Positions 37,201 through 49,007 of a DNA stretch of 64,000 nucleotides are shown piece after piece. The stretch lies in contig NC_040012.1 in the NCBI RefSeq assembly GCF_000972845.2, positions 10,471,927-10,535,926 on the forward strand, read 5' to 3'. The notes under the pieces were generated by a model. It was not told the DNA's origin and did no database searches. It saw only the letters and a program-made list of their open reading frames with translations. The stretch comes from Larimichthys crocea. Its lineage: Eukaryota > Chordata > Actinopteri > Sciaenidae. Position 1 is the first letter of the stretch. Each line of letters opens with the position of its first letter. Made by a program: the position numbers and the translations under genes.

Positions 37201-40200
37201 AACACAACACAACAGAGCGTGATATAATACAACATAACTCATGAGCTTCTCTGTGATGATCTATTAAGTGTGAATGAATCACTGAATCACATAAAGTTAT
37301 AATGACTTGATCATTTGTTAGGTGTGAGCAACATGAATTTATGCATTAAATCGTCATACACTAGTTGCACATATGATTTGTACCCCTATTGTAAAGTGTT
37401 ACCTTTTCTGTTCTACATACCGCTGAGCTGCAGTATTTATTTAAAACAGAAAAGCCATAATCATGTGCCAGCAACCAATGTCTTAAAATAGCCATGCTCT
37501 CTATCCTGTCATCTGAAGAGCTTATTATGCAGAAAAAAAACATCAAAATCCTGACAGATGGGGTTATGCGTCTTACCAGAGCGCAGCCCGATCAGAGACA
37601 TCTCTGCATTCTTTGTTTTTGGTTAAGCATCCTTCATACTCTGCCCTGTGATACCATCTCTGTCACATTGCCCTCCTGCCTAGCCATCTGTACTTCCAGT
37701 ATTTGCCTTCCATCATTTCTTATCTGTCTCTCCCGATGACTGCTCTCTTTTCTGTTTCTGTTTCCGCTTGCTTTCCACACTCACTTCACGCACCTTATTT
37801 GTTTATCCTTCTGCATTTAACAACCTTTCTCTCTATTTTATTCTCTTTTTTCAGTATTTTTTAATCTCTTGAATAATTTCCTCTCCTTTCTGGTGGCTCA
37901 TTGTGACCTTGTCTTACTCCTTACCACCACTAACTTCTCTCTCTTTCTCTCTCTGTCTCTAGATTTCGGGTTACACCCACTCTGTCTGTCACTTACCATC
38001 ATGGTTGGGGTTCCCCAGAGTCCAGGGTTCGTCTGAGTCAAAGTGTGTGTCCCCTCCTATGCCTGGGCCCGGGAAATAGGCGTGGGCGAGGAATCCCCCC
38101 TCCCCGTCGAAAGGTGAGCTGTCGCCGTGAAAACCTGAAGCGAAGATGATGGTAATGTCCACGTCACGCCTGCCAGTCTCCAGGGCGCTGTATGGAACAG
38201 CCTCAAAGCGGAGGGGAGTCACACCCTGCCACACGTCAAACGCCCGTCTGATGGCATCATGAGTCTCCCGGGCGCCCACTTTTGGCGTGACGTTTTTTAT
38301 GCTGTGGAAAGGAGGCAGATGCTATGAGGCTTAGGAGGTTGTTGTTTCACGGAGGTGAGACATATGGTGCAGCAATCACGCATGCACATAATTTGAAACC
38401 ATAAGTGGAAACAAAATACATACCCCATCAACCTTGTGCCTCGTTATCCCATTAATTTCGAGTGAACATTTTAACTTTTTAAAATGAGGAGACACTAAAA
38501 AGAAAAGTTGCACTTGACACAACTATTTCAAGCCTGGCAGCTTTTACTGAACTTTTAACACAGCAGTCGTTATCAGTCCCTGGCAGGCAGAGAGGAATGG
38601 GAAATCTTCTCCCTCTCTCTCTCTCCACTCATTTTCATGAATAAAGTGCAGTCAGCAGCAGTACTGGCTCAGCACTGATTGACATTCCATTAAGAGAGGT
38701 GGCTCATCAATTCAAATTTGTGGAGGAAGGAAGGATTTGAATAAATTGACAGTGTTATCGTCTATTACTGCTGTAACCTGTCAATTTGCAGTTGTGCCAG
38801 AGACCTGTTTATCAGTTCTCCTCAGAAACCATTAAAAGCTGGAGCTTAATCAGGCGAGATAAGACGAGAGTTTGAATATTTCTGCTGAGATTAAGGACAA
38901 TTTACACTCAAGATTTTTTTTTAACTGTTTTATGTGAGGGAGAGAAAAGCCTTCAATCTTCATGCTACTCAGCTAAAAATTTTGTTTTATGGAACGGGAA
39001 AAGCAAAGCTATTTATACACTGGAAAGTAAATGTACTCACAGCACACATGGGGAAATGTATGTGTTAATCTGGATGTGATGTTGGCTATATTTTCGTGCA
39101 TGACGTATTTTGTGCGTATGTCTCTATGACAACACAAAACATGTGATCCCAGGTGGTTATAGAGTAGGAAACGAGAGCTGCGGAAATTAACAATGGCATG
39201 TCTGAACCCTATAATAAGCGCTGCTAATCTCAATGGTCACTATGACAACTGCCTCCACTATATCTCACCTGTAGGTGATGTGTGCACGCTGCCATTTCTG
39301 TCCTGTCAGCGCGTATCTCCGTTTCCGTGACCTCGAAGAAGTTTTAATTTTGTCCGGAACGCCACAGCGAGGCTTTTGCATCCAACTTAAGAGAAGAGAA
39401 GAGAAGAGAAGAGAAGAGAAGAGAAGAGAAGAGAAGAGAAGAGAAGAGAAGAGAAGAGAAGAGAAGAGGTGATTCAAGTTTGCTACAGAAAAGTTAGGAG
39501 GTAAACACCATCACGAAACAACATAAAGCACTGAAGTGAACTCAGTAGTTCTCTTCCTGACAGGTGCCAGATAATCACACCAGCAAAAGAAAATGTGCGA
39601 AAAATACCACTAAACTACTCCAAACTACAGACAAGTGCGCGATCAAAATCTCAGTGGGGCCTGAGAGGAAAACAAGAGTTTAATCTTTTCACATTCATAC
39701 CACATCAGATGATCACAAGTACAGAACACACGTAATGCATAGGCAAAACATTAATTCTCACCTTAGCGTGATATCACTGCATCATCATGCAAAATGAGAA
39801 GAGGGAGAAGTGTTAAATCCTTCACCTGAGAGTTGTTTCAGGCGAGGTGATGGGGGTGGTGAAATGAACATGTCTATTTCTGTCCTGCGCTAATTCATTG
39901 AAATATTGATAGCAGTTCTGCACTTTAAATGAATGAGCGGAGCATTTGCATTAACGTGACATCAAACCATCCTGCTGAAAGGGCATGTGCATCTTGTGTT
40001 TGTACAAGCACGTCTATTGCATGTGTGTATACTCACTCCTTGGTTTTTTCATCCAGTGTCCCTGTGACATTGAGACCATAGACTTGCTGCATGGCAGCTA
40101 TGGCTGAGTGCATGGTACGGGCCGACCGCAGGACAGACATTCCCGGTTCTGTGCGGGGAAGGTAGCCATACCTCTGTAGCCATCCCTGCGAGGGTTGAAG

Positions 40201-41665
40201 AGGAAAGATTTGGGCCTTCACACCAAGAATATTTTAAGACTTCTAAGTCAGACAAAAAAACAATACATAGGAATAGGAGTAGGAGGACACTGAAATACTA
40301 CCCACGATGTTGTGTATTTGAATTTTGTAAGTTTGTTCAGATAATAAATGAGGTAATCATCGACTATAATGTCCATATGTCATCTAAGCTGGAATGCATC
40401 CAAAGTTCTCTTTATGTCTTCCCATTAGCTGCAGCTATGAACTTGAATCTCCTTCATGTTGGAACACCACGGCGAGGCTTTTGCAACCAACGTAAAGAGA
40501 AGAGAAGTTTGCTCTATAAAAAGTTATATAAAATAAAAATAAAAATAATAAATAAAATAAAATAAAATGTTTAAAAAGTCCACATTCAAGACGTGCATTC
40601 TGCAAGCTTGATCATTTCACAAATGAGTTAATCATCTAGTACGATGTATATGCGTCAACCAGGCTGCAGTAAATCCCAAGTGAAAGGCTATAAAACAGAG
40701 TTCTGTTCATGTCTTCCATTAGCTCTCGCTAAGAACTTGAATCTCCTTCATGTTGTGTTTGATTAGATTTTGTCCCACATGTAACTATTCCAATATATTC
40801 TCTTTTCACTCAATGCTGGGAGGATGCCTAGTACAAACACAGACCACAGGCATTCCTCCAGCGCAGTGGTTGGGGTACCTTGCTCAAGGACACCACAAAA
40901 GTAGCTGTTTGTGAGGACAAAGTATTGTTGTTACCCAGTTCTTCCCAGTAAGCAGCCAATCCCTTCATAAAAATCAATAAGAATATGACCGTGCGTCATT
41001 CATTCTGCATTTGACAAAATGCTGTGAGGTGACTAACCGTCGCTACAATGCTTTTTTTATTATCACGAGAAAACAACCTGCACAGAGAATGAGCTGCTGT
41101 GATTCTATTTATATTTAACGTCACGGTGTGAATGAGACGTTCAAGAAGCTTTAATGAGGTGTCATTTGCATATAAATTGTCTGTTGTCTGCAGAGATTGT
41201 CCATCCAGCAGTGATTTAGCTTTACATTTGTCTGTGTATTTATTTATTTATTTTTGCTCACAATGCTCTCTGGACATCGGTGCAGCTGTTTTTGCATTGC
41301 AGTCCCTTCCAAGTGACCTTAGTGAGTGTTTGTGTCTTGCAGTTACAGGTCAGCATACATGTGCAGGACTGTGACCCTGTATTCTGTTGCCCTACAAAGC
41401 GATAGTGCAGCTTAATGCAGAGGGGAGAGTTGAGGCCGAGCATCGTCCAAGGGGTCACTGCCAGACTCAACCTGAAGCTGAGGTGCCCACAGCTGTCAAC
41501 ATCAGCCATCCAAGCTGCCTCCCTATCACCAACACAGCCTGTGAGATATGCTCCAACTAGCTAATCTGAATAGCTGTCTCTCCTCCGTCCATCCCTCCCC
41601 CCCCATCTACCTCTATTGCTCTTTCTGCTGAGCTAAACGCCTTGTTTATTCCTTTTCCCCCTGCC

Positions 41666-41698
<33 letters not shown>

Positions 41699-41803
41699 AC
41701 CGTGGATGCATTTCCTGTGTGTGTTGTGTTTGTGCAAAGGTACAGATCTCAGAGAGATATCGGGCAGATTTCAGTGAGCCATAAAATTGAATAATGATGT
41801 GTG

Positions 41804-41859
<56 letters not shown>

Positions 41860-42589
41860 TGACTGTCAGCCTCAGCATTTAACATCTTCAGTGTGGTGTG
41901 GGGTGGGGGAGCCTGAGGTGAGGATGAAAATGACATCAATTAATAAGGTACAAAAAAGCAAATCCTATTATGCAACGTGTGCCTGTAAACGTTTAATCTC
42001 CTCCAACACTATGATGCTGCCAAAGCATGTCTGACTTCACGTTGGCCTGTCAAAAAAAAAGTATACCTAACAATGAAAACATGATGCTGTAGGGCATCTC
42101 TGTTCAAATAGACTCTCTCTCTCTCTCTATAGGAGCTATCATATCTGGGCTGCACATTTGGCATCGGTTGGATCAGCTCGGCTCACGGACCGCAGTGTAA
42201 TAAAAATGAGCATCCCTCTGTTTCATTGCACTCCACAAATGAGGAATGCTCGATATTTTCCTCCGTTAAGTGCGTGAGCTGTCCTGATAGGCTTGCAATG
42301 TATCCATGTTATGCGTTATGGTAATTTTGTCCACGGATAGCGTGGGGAGTATCTTTCTCTGTGTATATAAATATGTTTTTTTTTTCACGCTGAGGCAGAC
42401 GATGTGGAGGAGAGAGCACGGTCATTTATGATAAACCAGGGATGGGAAGGCCATTTATCTTACCTCAACGTTGAAATGATGATACTTCTCTCCGGACACG
42501 GCACACGAAACCCAAAGCAAAAAATGCAAGCAGAATGCTGCCGCGTAAAAGCAATCCGGTTTTCTTTTACTGGAGGATACTAAGGTCAT
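29323..42589 (-). CDS. mmp16: Membrane-type matrix metalloproteinase, MT3-MMP
   Basis: Ten exons in transcript order: 42589-42464, 40185-40037, 39385-39269, 38301-37997, 34492-34331, 33950-33736, 33633-33495, 32228-32078, 30282-30167 and 29684-29323 (1842 bases, 613 residues; human MMP16 is about 607). Order of parts: signal peptide (1 to about 33), prodomain, cysteine switch PRCGVPD (Cys99), furin site RKRR (112-115) with mature Tyr116, catalytic domain with [11 protein letters not shown] (His242, Glu243, His246, His252) and Met-turn Met260, proline-rich hinge (about 287-337), hemopexin domain closed by Cys340 and Cys529, membrane helix about 570-593, and a 20-residue tail ending EWV, a PDZ-type end. 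The tail [13 protein letters not shown] and [15 protein letters not shown] block fit MMP16 rather than MMP24. It is a cell-surface zinc protease that can activate proMMP2 and cut matrix and proteoglycans. All junctions keep frame; no damage was seen. Teleosts may carry two copies, and I cannot tell a from b. Confidence 0.95.
31235..31261 (+). repeat. (CA)n microsatellite in mmp16 intron 8
   Basis: About 13 CA units between the exons at 30282 and 32078. Confidence 0.95.
32611..32640 (+). repeat. (CA)n microsatellite in mmp16 intron 7
   Basis: About 14 CA units within the intron between the exons at 32228 and 33495. Confidence 0.95.
36270..37230. repeat. G-poor AACATA/TAACC-rich decayed repeat in mmp16 intron 4
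   Basis: Two blocks (about 36270-36620 and 36860-37230) consist of variants of ATAACATAAC, ACATAACCTAACC and ACAACACAACA with very few G on the plus strand. They flank the fish repeat fragment at 36640-36830. This looks like a decayed minisatellite split by, or captured around, a transposon fragment. Confidence 0.65.
36640..36830 (+). repeat. Fish interspersed repeat fragment in mmp16 intron 4
   Basis: It contains GGTAGCTGGAGAGGTGGCC, GCACTGCCGAGGTGCCCTTG, AGCAAGGTGCTGAACCCC and TATTTCAGGCCTATATGTGT. I recognise this as a widespread teleost element. A reverse piece of the same type (TTGCTCAAGGACACCAC) occurs near 40880. Confidence 0.6.
39386..39468 (-). repeat. (GAGAA)n microsatellite forming the mmp16 exon 3 pyrimidine tract
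   Basis: About 15 pentamer units on the plus strand read as (TTCTC)n on the coding strand and run straight into the exon 3 acceptor (CTTAAG then exon at 39385). The microsatellite therefore supplies the polypyrimidine tract. Confidence 0.9.
40330..40755. repeat. Tandem duplication in mmp16 intron 2
   Basis: Copy 1 (about 40340-40460) and copy 2 (about 40620-40755) share 'aacttgaatctccttcatgt', TATGTCTTCCCATTAGCT-like sequence, and AATGAG(G/T)TAATCATC. Copy 1 runs into the exon 3 relic; copy 2 does not. Confidence 0.6.
40460..40510 (-). pseudogene. Decayed partial copy of mmp16 exon 3 and its acceptor
   Basis: This stretch in intron 2 matches 39354-39404, which is the start of exon 3, its acceptor and the first microsatellite units. 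The coding strand reads a [14 protein letters not shown] stretch against [10 protein letters not shown] in the real exon. The acceptor AG has become CG, the cysteine-switch Cys is Arg, and the match stops after about ten codons. Confidence 0.7.
41798..41860 (+). repeat. (GT)n microsatellite in mmp16 intron 1
   Basis: About 30 GT units with two TTT-type interruptions, between mmp16 exons 1 and 2. Confidence 0.95.
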
Positions 42590-45144
42590 AATGACCTGTT
42601 TTTCCCGAGTGTTTATTAGAAGAAGCCGCCCGTCTGCTGTGGCTCTTGTGTCAAATGAAAATCATCAGGCGAGCTGTCAAGGCAGGATTCCGGATGAAAA
42701 CGAGGAATACAAAAAAAACGAGCCACGCGTTTCTATAAAATCCCGATGGTGGCATAAAAATGTTCCGATGTCAAGCAGAGAAAACGCGACATGATAGACC
42801 CTCTGCCCTCGCCATTCTTATTTACATCAGGGGCTACATCTATCCAGCAGCATCAATGGCCATGTACAGTACCCAGTCTGCGCAAGATAGGCTCCCTCCC
42901 GACTCGACGCCTGCGCTTTGATTTCTCACACAGCGCAGCGCTGCTTGGCAGCATCATGAGAGCTGCCCTACAGTGCGAAAGAGGGATGAAATACAACTCT
43001 TCAGAACTGCTTGTGCGTTTGACTTCTACACTGCAAAGGCCACTGTGCAATTTGAAGCGCAGATGTGCATGGTTTGATCTTAAATTCCTGATAGTAAACA
43101 AAGGCCTTGGTCCAGATTATGGATTGATGTATCTTACTAGTGATGCCATCTCATCATTTATGTGCACCCTGCAATAAGAAAAACAGAGCCTGCACCGTGT
43201 CATATATAGATAAATCATCATCATAGCTTGTATGTGCACATTAGACATCAAGACAAAAGCTGGTCATCAGCCTATTTTTTGCTCATTTATCTTAAAATAT
43301 GTGTCTCACATTTCACCCCTGTGTTGATCTCTGGCCTGAAGACCAGAACATACGACCTGACAGCTTCCCAAAGACATTTATAGCACCTACAGCCCTTTAT
43401 AGCACAGATATGCTGCAACAACCTGCCTGGAGCAAACAAGCCACGAGATGGCGGTGTTTCATTGAGAAAATGTGTCCGCCAGCTGTTTTTTCCTTTCAAA
43501 CCCTTTGAGGGACCCACTGGAACCTGAATCCACCCCACATGAACTAATGAGCCGAGAAATTGATCTGACATCGATTTGATGTGACAGGCACAAAAGGCAT
43601 ATGGAGGGGAGTGAAGAAGAAGCTCTAAAGGTTAACATTCAGATGAGAGATTTGGGTGAGCGTGCCAAATATATCAGGAATTGGCAACATAAGATAACAG
43701 ATAAATAGCATTTAACACCCACCTTTCCATTTTTAAACAGGTTATCTGTTTATAGCAAGGAGGCATCAGGGGAACCTGCATGGCCTGATTAACCCCCTAA
43801 CATTTCTGTCAATGACAGCCAAGCATTTCTCCTATTCCAGGAGCAGTGGTTCCTGACTACTTACTACAGTTTAGCTGATTACATGCATGATCTCATTCTA
43901 TCAGTCACTTGTAAAAAAAAGAGAGTCGGAATGAATATCATCTGCCAAGCTGACACATTTGTGGCTTGGCAGTTATTTCGTGACCCCAGTCCAACATGAA
44001 AATGTGCAGCCAGTTTGTGAATGGTCAATCCTTTGATGCCTTTTTCTTCAGCTTGTGAATGACTCAGAAGTTCCTGGAGTTAAGGGCATTTTCTCATCAC
44101 TGATTTAAATGGATTTGATGAAATGCGCCACCCTTTTACCAAAAGAGAATCGTGGCAACTAGCTTTGGGAATGTGGACCTCAAGTGCGACTGTGCCACAA
44201 TCAGCACCAAACCACTTCAGTGCATTCAAAGCTCCCTTAACCACAAGGGCCAAACTCTGCTGACCTTTGTGGTGGATTGTTATCCTGATCAAGAACGTCA
44301 TAAAAAGTAGATTTTTCCCACATTTTCTATAGATGACGGGGATCAAGATGACAGGACCTAAAGGACACCTAAAAATGTCTCATTTAAAGACTCTCACAGA
44401 CACAAAGAAAAGTTCTTTGCTGCTGAAATGCTCCTTTATATCTGTCATATTTTTTTGTCTCAGAATTTTTCTCTTTCGTAACACTGCTTTAACAAATACA
44501 ACAAACTGCAAATTGTGAGATGAATAAAATGCTTGAATCCTTGAGACGTGCGGATAGACCTGCCTGATTCACTCAGACTTGAAAACCAGAATCTTCTTTA
44601 ACTGTTGCTCAGTGGTTCTTTGTCTCTTTGTCTCTCCGGTTTGACCATTGTACAATGTTTTGCAAGTCCTCCATACAAAATAACATCTATTGGTAAAGAC
44701 AACTGTCTACTACCTAACACCATTCATTCTGCTGTATGTGCTTTATGTGTGTATGTATATACACAATAATGTGTCTGTAGAAGTGAGTATAATCTTAATT
44801 CCTGCCCCCAGTTTCCCTTTAAAGCAGCACATTCAGCAAAGGATAATGCCCTCTGTTATAAGCAGTGACTACTCTTGCTTAGCCCACAGAAAAAAAGGTC
44901 AGTATTATTTGCACATTGTCACATAACCTCTGCTGCTACATTTCAGGGAGTAAGGAACATTATGAAATCAACATTAGCCACAGGAGAAAGGAACATTTCG
45001 CAATAAATACTGACCAGATGAGACAACTACATAACTCTGAATTTTTTATTGCAGTATGCCTTATTCTTTAATCCATCCACTCTAGGAAAATTGGACTCAA
45101 AACAAACTCAACAACTCAAACAGTTTGGTGTAGAGAACCAACTG

Positions 45145-45180
45145 GTTAGGGCTAGGGTAAACATTAGGGTTAGGGTTAGG
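45145..45180 (+). repeat. Short telomere-like TTAGGG patch
   Basis: The stretch has GGTTAGGGCTAGGG, then ATTAGGGTTAGGGTTAGG, about five imperfect TTAGGG units. Confidence 0.7.
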
Positions 45181-47784
45181 ATTACTAAAACTACTGAATG
45201 CTGCACATCAGAGATGATGTAGAAGCTTGTTTCATTGTGTTATACTTGGCTTTGTAAAGAACTTGCTGATTTTTAAGTGCTTTATTAAGAAAAACTCAAT
45301 TGCTATTATTATTATTATATGGAGAGCATGCATTTCAAACACCTAAAGTTTCATTCACATTACTCATAACTGCGAACAAGGTGTACCATGTTATGAAACA
45401 AGATGTGACTGGCTGAGAGTTGAGAAAGGGATTCCTATTGGATTAAAACAGGTTCATTCATTTACTTTGAGGTGTTTACTGAGCAACCCGATGGGCTGCC
45501 ATGGAGACCACATGCTCTGGCAAGCAAGCATGGCTTAAAGCCAAAAGACCCGGGGCCTCACCAGGAAACGATAAAAGACTGAAGAAATAAGACGTGCACA
45601 TTATTGCGTTTCATAGGAAGAGAAAATAAAGTGTGTGTGTGTGTGTACTCACTATTACAAAAAAATAATCCTTTCGCAAATATAAATATTTGCCTTTATT
45701 ATTTAAGTTTTGCTGAAGCAGAATTTTCTTTGAGGGGTGCAGATGGTGAGATACAAGGTAATCTCACTGGCTTCTCTAATTAAACCTAATTAATTGGTAC
45801 TTGACAGCGTGTTCTGAACGCCTGAGGCTCTTCAGCCACACTGCTGAAAACCTAAAGTATAGTAGATGAATACAAAGGTGTTGTCATTGTTAGAGGCTCC
45901 AGACCTTTTTCTTTTGGCTGATAATTAAATGCTTAAAGCACAAAGCAAAACTGTCGCATGTTAAGAGCTGTGCAAACAGTGTTGAGTTTAGGAGCATATA
46001 TCAGATTTAGTAGACATGAGATTAAATCTTTCATGATGTTGCAAACACAGCTCTTTCATCAAGATTTTCAGATCTCATGTATATTTCCTGAAACATAATT
46101 AATGTGATGTCTGTTTGGCTGGATGCAGCAGATGCTGTGCCTTTGAGTGACAGTGAATCCTATATGATCCCATATGTTGTGCTTTTTTTCTTTCCTGCTT
46201 CTTGCTGCACTGTCTCATCTCTATAATGTATAAGACACTCTTTTACTTATTAGTGTTAGTGGGGGTGGTACTTTAAATGTACTGAGATGTTGCTGGTCCA
46301 TCTGGTCGCTGTCATGCAAATCAGACATCAGACCTTCAGGATGAAGAGTCATCTGCCCTCACAACAAGGTCACATGAACTTTCTGCCTCATTGAACCACT
46401 TAATAGACTCTTTGTGTAAACATTATCCTCTTCAAAGTCTTGTATTGTTTGGCTTTTACCGTACCTGAAGTTTCAAATATGAGCTGCATTTATTAAAACT
46501 GCCTATCCAAAATGTTCCTTCAGGTACTGAATAGCAGAACTGGCAGAGCATAAGAGATGGAAAATGTGAGACTGTTGCAAGGTGGGACATGTATTTATTT
46601 TGCCAGACACTATCTGTCATCTCTTGTCTCACCCTTTCACACACTTTCTTCTTTCTTTTCTGGGTCTTTTTTTTCTTCATACTCTGTTTTGAATCCCCAG
46701 TGGTATGGCCATGATTCTGTGTTTGTTTAGTGTTTCTGCTTGGCTGACAGACAGCTGTGGTGTGAGGCTCCGGGTAGGCTTGTGCAAAATCGCTCAGAGC
46801 CTCAGGACAGCGATGGATGGTGATATGTAACACTGTAAGAGCTGGGACATCTTTCTTTTTCTTCACTGGAACATTTCATAATTGAGACGTTGTCCAGCAA
46901 TGTAGAAATCTGCCTCTGTTGAGAGGTCACGGTGATTTCAAGCTTCCATTGTGGCTTAGTGTATGCCAAACCTTGGTTTCAAAACATGTAAAATCAACCA
47001 CAGAGTCAGATTCAAATACATGACCCTGGCATTGAAAATTAAATATGATTTTCACTTAAAAGCAAAGCTCCAATATTTGACCTCTCTTGAGCTTCTTCAC
47101 AAGACAATTTTAAAGTGTGTAACCTTGCGAAGGAAAGAACTTTCTCAATTAATGGCACTCCTTCTGTTACCGTTTTCCCTCTGACTTACTAAAATGACAA
47201 AGGCCGTGTATTTCTTTTATGTTTCCCAATGACAGAACAGTCAAACTGACAGTTACATCACATCCACAGCACACTGAAAATAGCTGTGAAGTCTCATGTG
47301 AAACGTTAGCCTCACATTAGGTAATTTCTCCTCGAGGAAAATGGTCATAATTTCACCCAACACAATAACCTCTTCCTCCAACTGTACAACCAAAGACGAT
47401 TTGCTGAGCCATTAGCCAGCGGTAATGAAATAAACACCAGTGTGAAAAATGATTTCTATCACTCCTGTCTTCATAGAGTCTGATATGTGTACAACAATAA
47501 ACACATTTAAGCAGCCTGACATCCAATTAGACTCGTCTCCAATCAGACAGACATTCTGTCACCGGTCTAGACGTTTGGTTCCATCAACCTCAGCGTGACA
47601 CTGGTGCTGAGGTCTATCTTCCATGCACGCACATCAACAAATAAATAAGGGTGCAAAGATTGCTGTTACAGGCCAAATTCAATGAAACCTCTCAAAGTTG
47701 GGTTTGACATCCTGGATGAGTCATCGTCTACTTTTTCTTTTACTTATTTGTTCACCTAAAATAGCTCCGGTATTGCATCAGTCT

Positions 47785-48035
47785 GCTTTTACAGACTGAT
47801 AGAAGATCCGCAAGAGCCTGTTGCACACACTGGAGTCTCATTAGGAAGGACAGCCTGCTCTGTCCCTTCCTGTAGAGGGTTTCAGTGTTGCGCGTTCCAG
47901 TCCAGTTATTATTGATTTGGACCCTGAGTCCACCCTCTCCATCCTTCCATTTTCTAATTTATTTATTTATTTCCAGTGTTTGTGTGTAAAGCACTTTGTA
48001 TTTTTGTGGCATATAAATAAAGCTTTACTCACTTT
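47785..48035 (-). mobile_element. LINE reverse-transcriptase fragment and a separate LINE-like tail
   Basis: The minus strand at about 47785-47930 encodes a broken LYRKGQSRLxFLxRL and RLLRIFYQSV-like stretch, typical of the C-terminal part of fish non-LTR reverse transcriptases. On the plus strand 47985-48030 resembles a LINE/SINE 3' tail (AAAGCACTTTGTA to ATAAATAAAGCTTTA). The two pieces point in opposite directions, so they may be separate insertions. Confidence 0.55.
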
Positions 48036-48260
48036 ATGGAACCAACATGAAGGGTCTGCTGCTCCTGCTCACTGGTCTTGCTGATATTGAGTTTTTCTGG
48101 TTGCACCAGGTGAAAAGCTCTCCATCACTCCTCTGTAAATATTGTATGGCAGCATTTTTATAACTGGAAATTATTCACTAGAATTACACATGTCAGTATG
48201 GTGATAACTTACTGGAGCCTTTTTGTATGCATGCTTGTTGATAGGTTAACTTGTGAAGTG

Positions 48261-48391
48261 GCTGTAGGTGTGAATGTGAGTGTCGTTTGTCTCTATGTGT
48301 CAATCCTTGTGATGAACTGGTGACTTGTCATGGGGGTACTCTGCCTCTCTCCCAATTGGGATAGGCTCCAGCCACCCATGACCCTGAAAGC
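48261..48391 (-). repeat. Fish SINE-like repeat, reverse copy
   Basis: GTGTGAATGTGAGTG, TTTGTCTCTATGTGTCA and GGGATAGGCTCCAGCC mark the reverse complement of the very common teleost CCATCCATTTTCT element. Confidence 0.7.
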
Positions 48392-48575
48392 AGTTTGTAT
48401 AGGATTTAATGGCATCTAGCAGTGAAGTTGCTGATTGCAACCACCTCTCCTTCTCTCTCTAAAGTCAATGTTTAAAGTTTGTCCGCTCTAGGCTACTGTA
48501 AAAACATGGTGGCTCAAGACTGCAAACTCTACTCCCTCTGTAAATATAAAAAGGCTCATTCTAAAGTAACAAAAA

Positions 48576-48690
48576 CATCCATCCATTTTCTGTAACCACC
48601 TATCCTCATCAGGGTGGAGGGCTAGAGCCTATCCCAGCTGACTCTGGGTGAGAGGCAAGGTGCACCCTGGACAAGTCGACCAATTTGGTA
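48576..48690 (+). repeat. Fish SINE-like repeat, forward copy
   Basis: CATCCATCCATTTTCTGTAA, GAGCCTATCCCAGCTGACTC and GTGCACCCTGGACAAGTCG mark the forward orientation of the same element as at 48261-48391, so the two could pair as an inverted repeat. Confidence 0.75.
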
Positions 48691-48917
48691 ACAAAAAAAC
48701 AAACAAATGATTGGTATTTACAAATGAAAACATAGTTATGAATGCTATATTTAATTTCTGACATATTCTGTTAACAGTGTCCTTTAAATGTTACATTTAA
48801 AGGGAAAAAAACAAACCTCTTTTAGCTTCTGTAACTCTAATTCTCATCAATTAACGAAAGCATCTTCATTTATTCAGGTTTTTCCTTTAATCTATCACCT
48901 ATATGTATATTACCTGA

Positions 48918-49007
48918 GTCTGGACATGGATTTAAACTGTAACTTTGGATGTTTGGCGGTGGGTCTGGACATGGATTTAAACTGTAACTTTGGATGTTTG
49001 GCGGTGG
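48918..49007 (+). repeat. Exact 45-bp tandem duplication upstream of the signal-peptide exon
   Basis: Copies 48918-48962 and 48963-49007 are identical. The unit contains GGACATGGATTTAAACTG and TGGATGTTTGGCGGTGG. Confidence 0.95.

Noticed and set aside
39265..39477. Open frames through the GAGAA repeat in both directions
   Set aside because: They are by-products of a pentamer repeat (no stop codons in the units), apart from the real exon 3 on the minus strand.
41697..41939. Frames made of Thr-His or Val-Cys repeats
   Set aside because: They are translations of a (GT)n microsatellite.
29323..42589. Assignment of the metalloproteinase to mmp24, mmp14 or mmp15
   Set aside because: The tail [13 protein letters not shown], the [18 protein letters not shown] block and the hinge opening GPPD fit MMP16 better, as far as memory allows.
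42791..43177. 128-codon open frame upstream of mmp16
   Set aside because: No recognisable domain, signal or splice partners; probably chance in a GC-richer promoter region.
46456..46866. 136-codon minus-strand frame
   Set aside because: Lysine-rich low-complexity translation with no familiar motif and no conserved exon signals.
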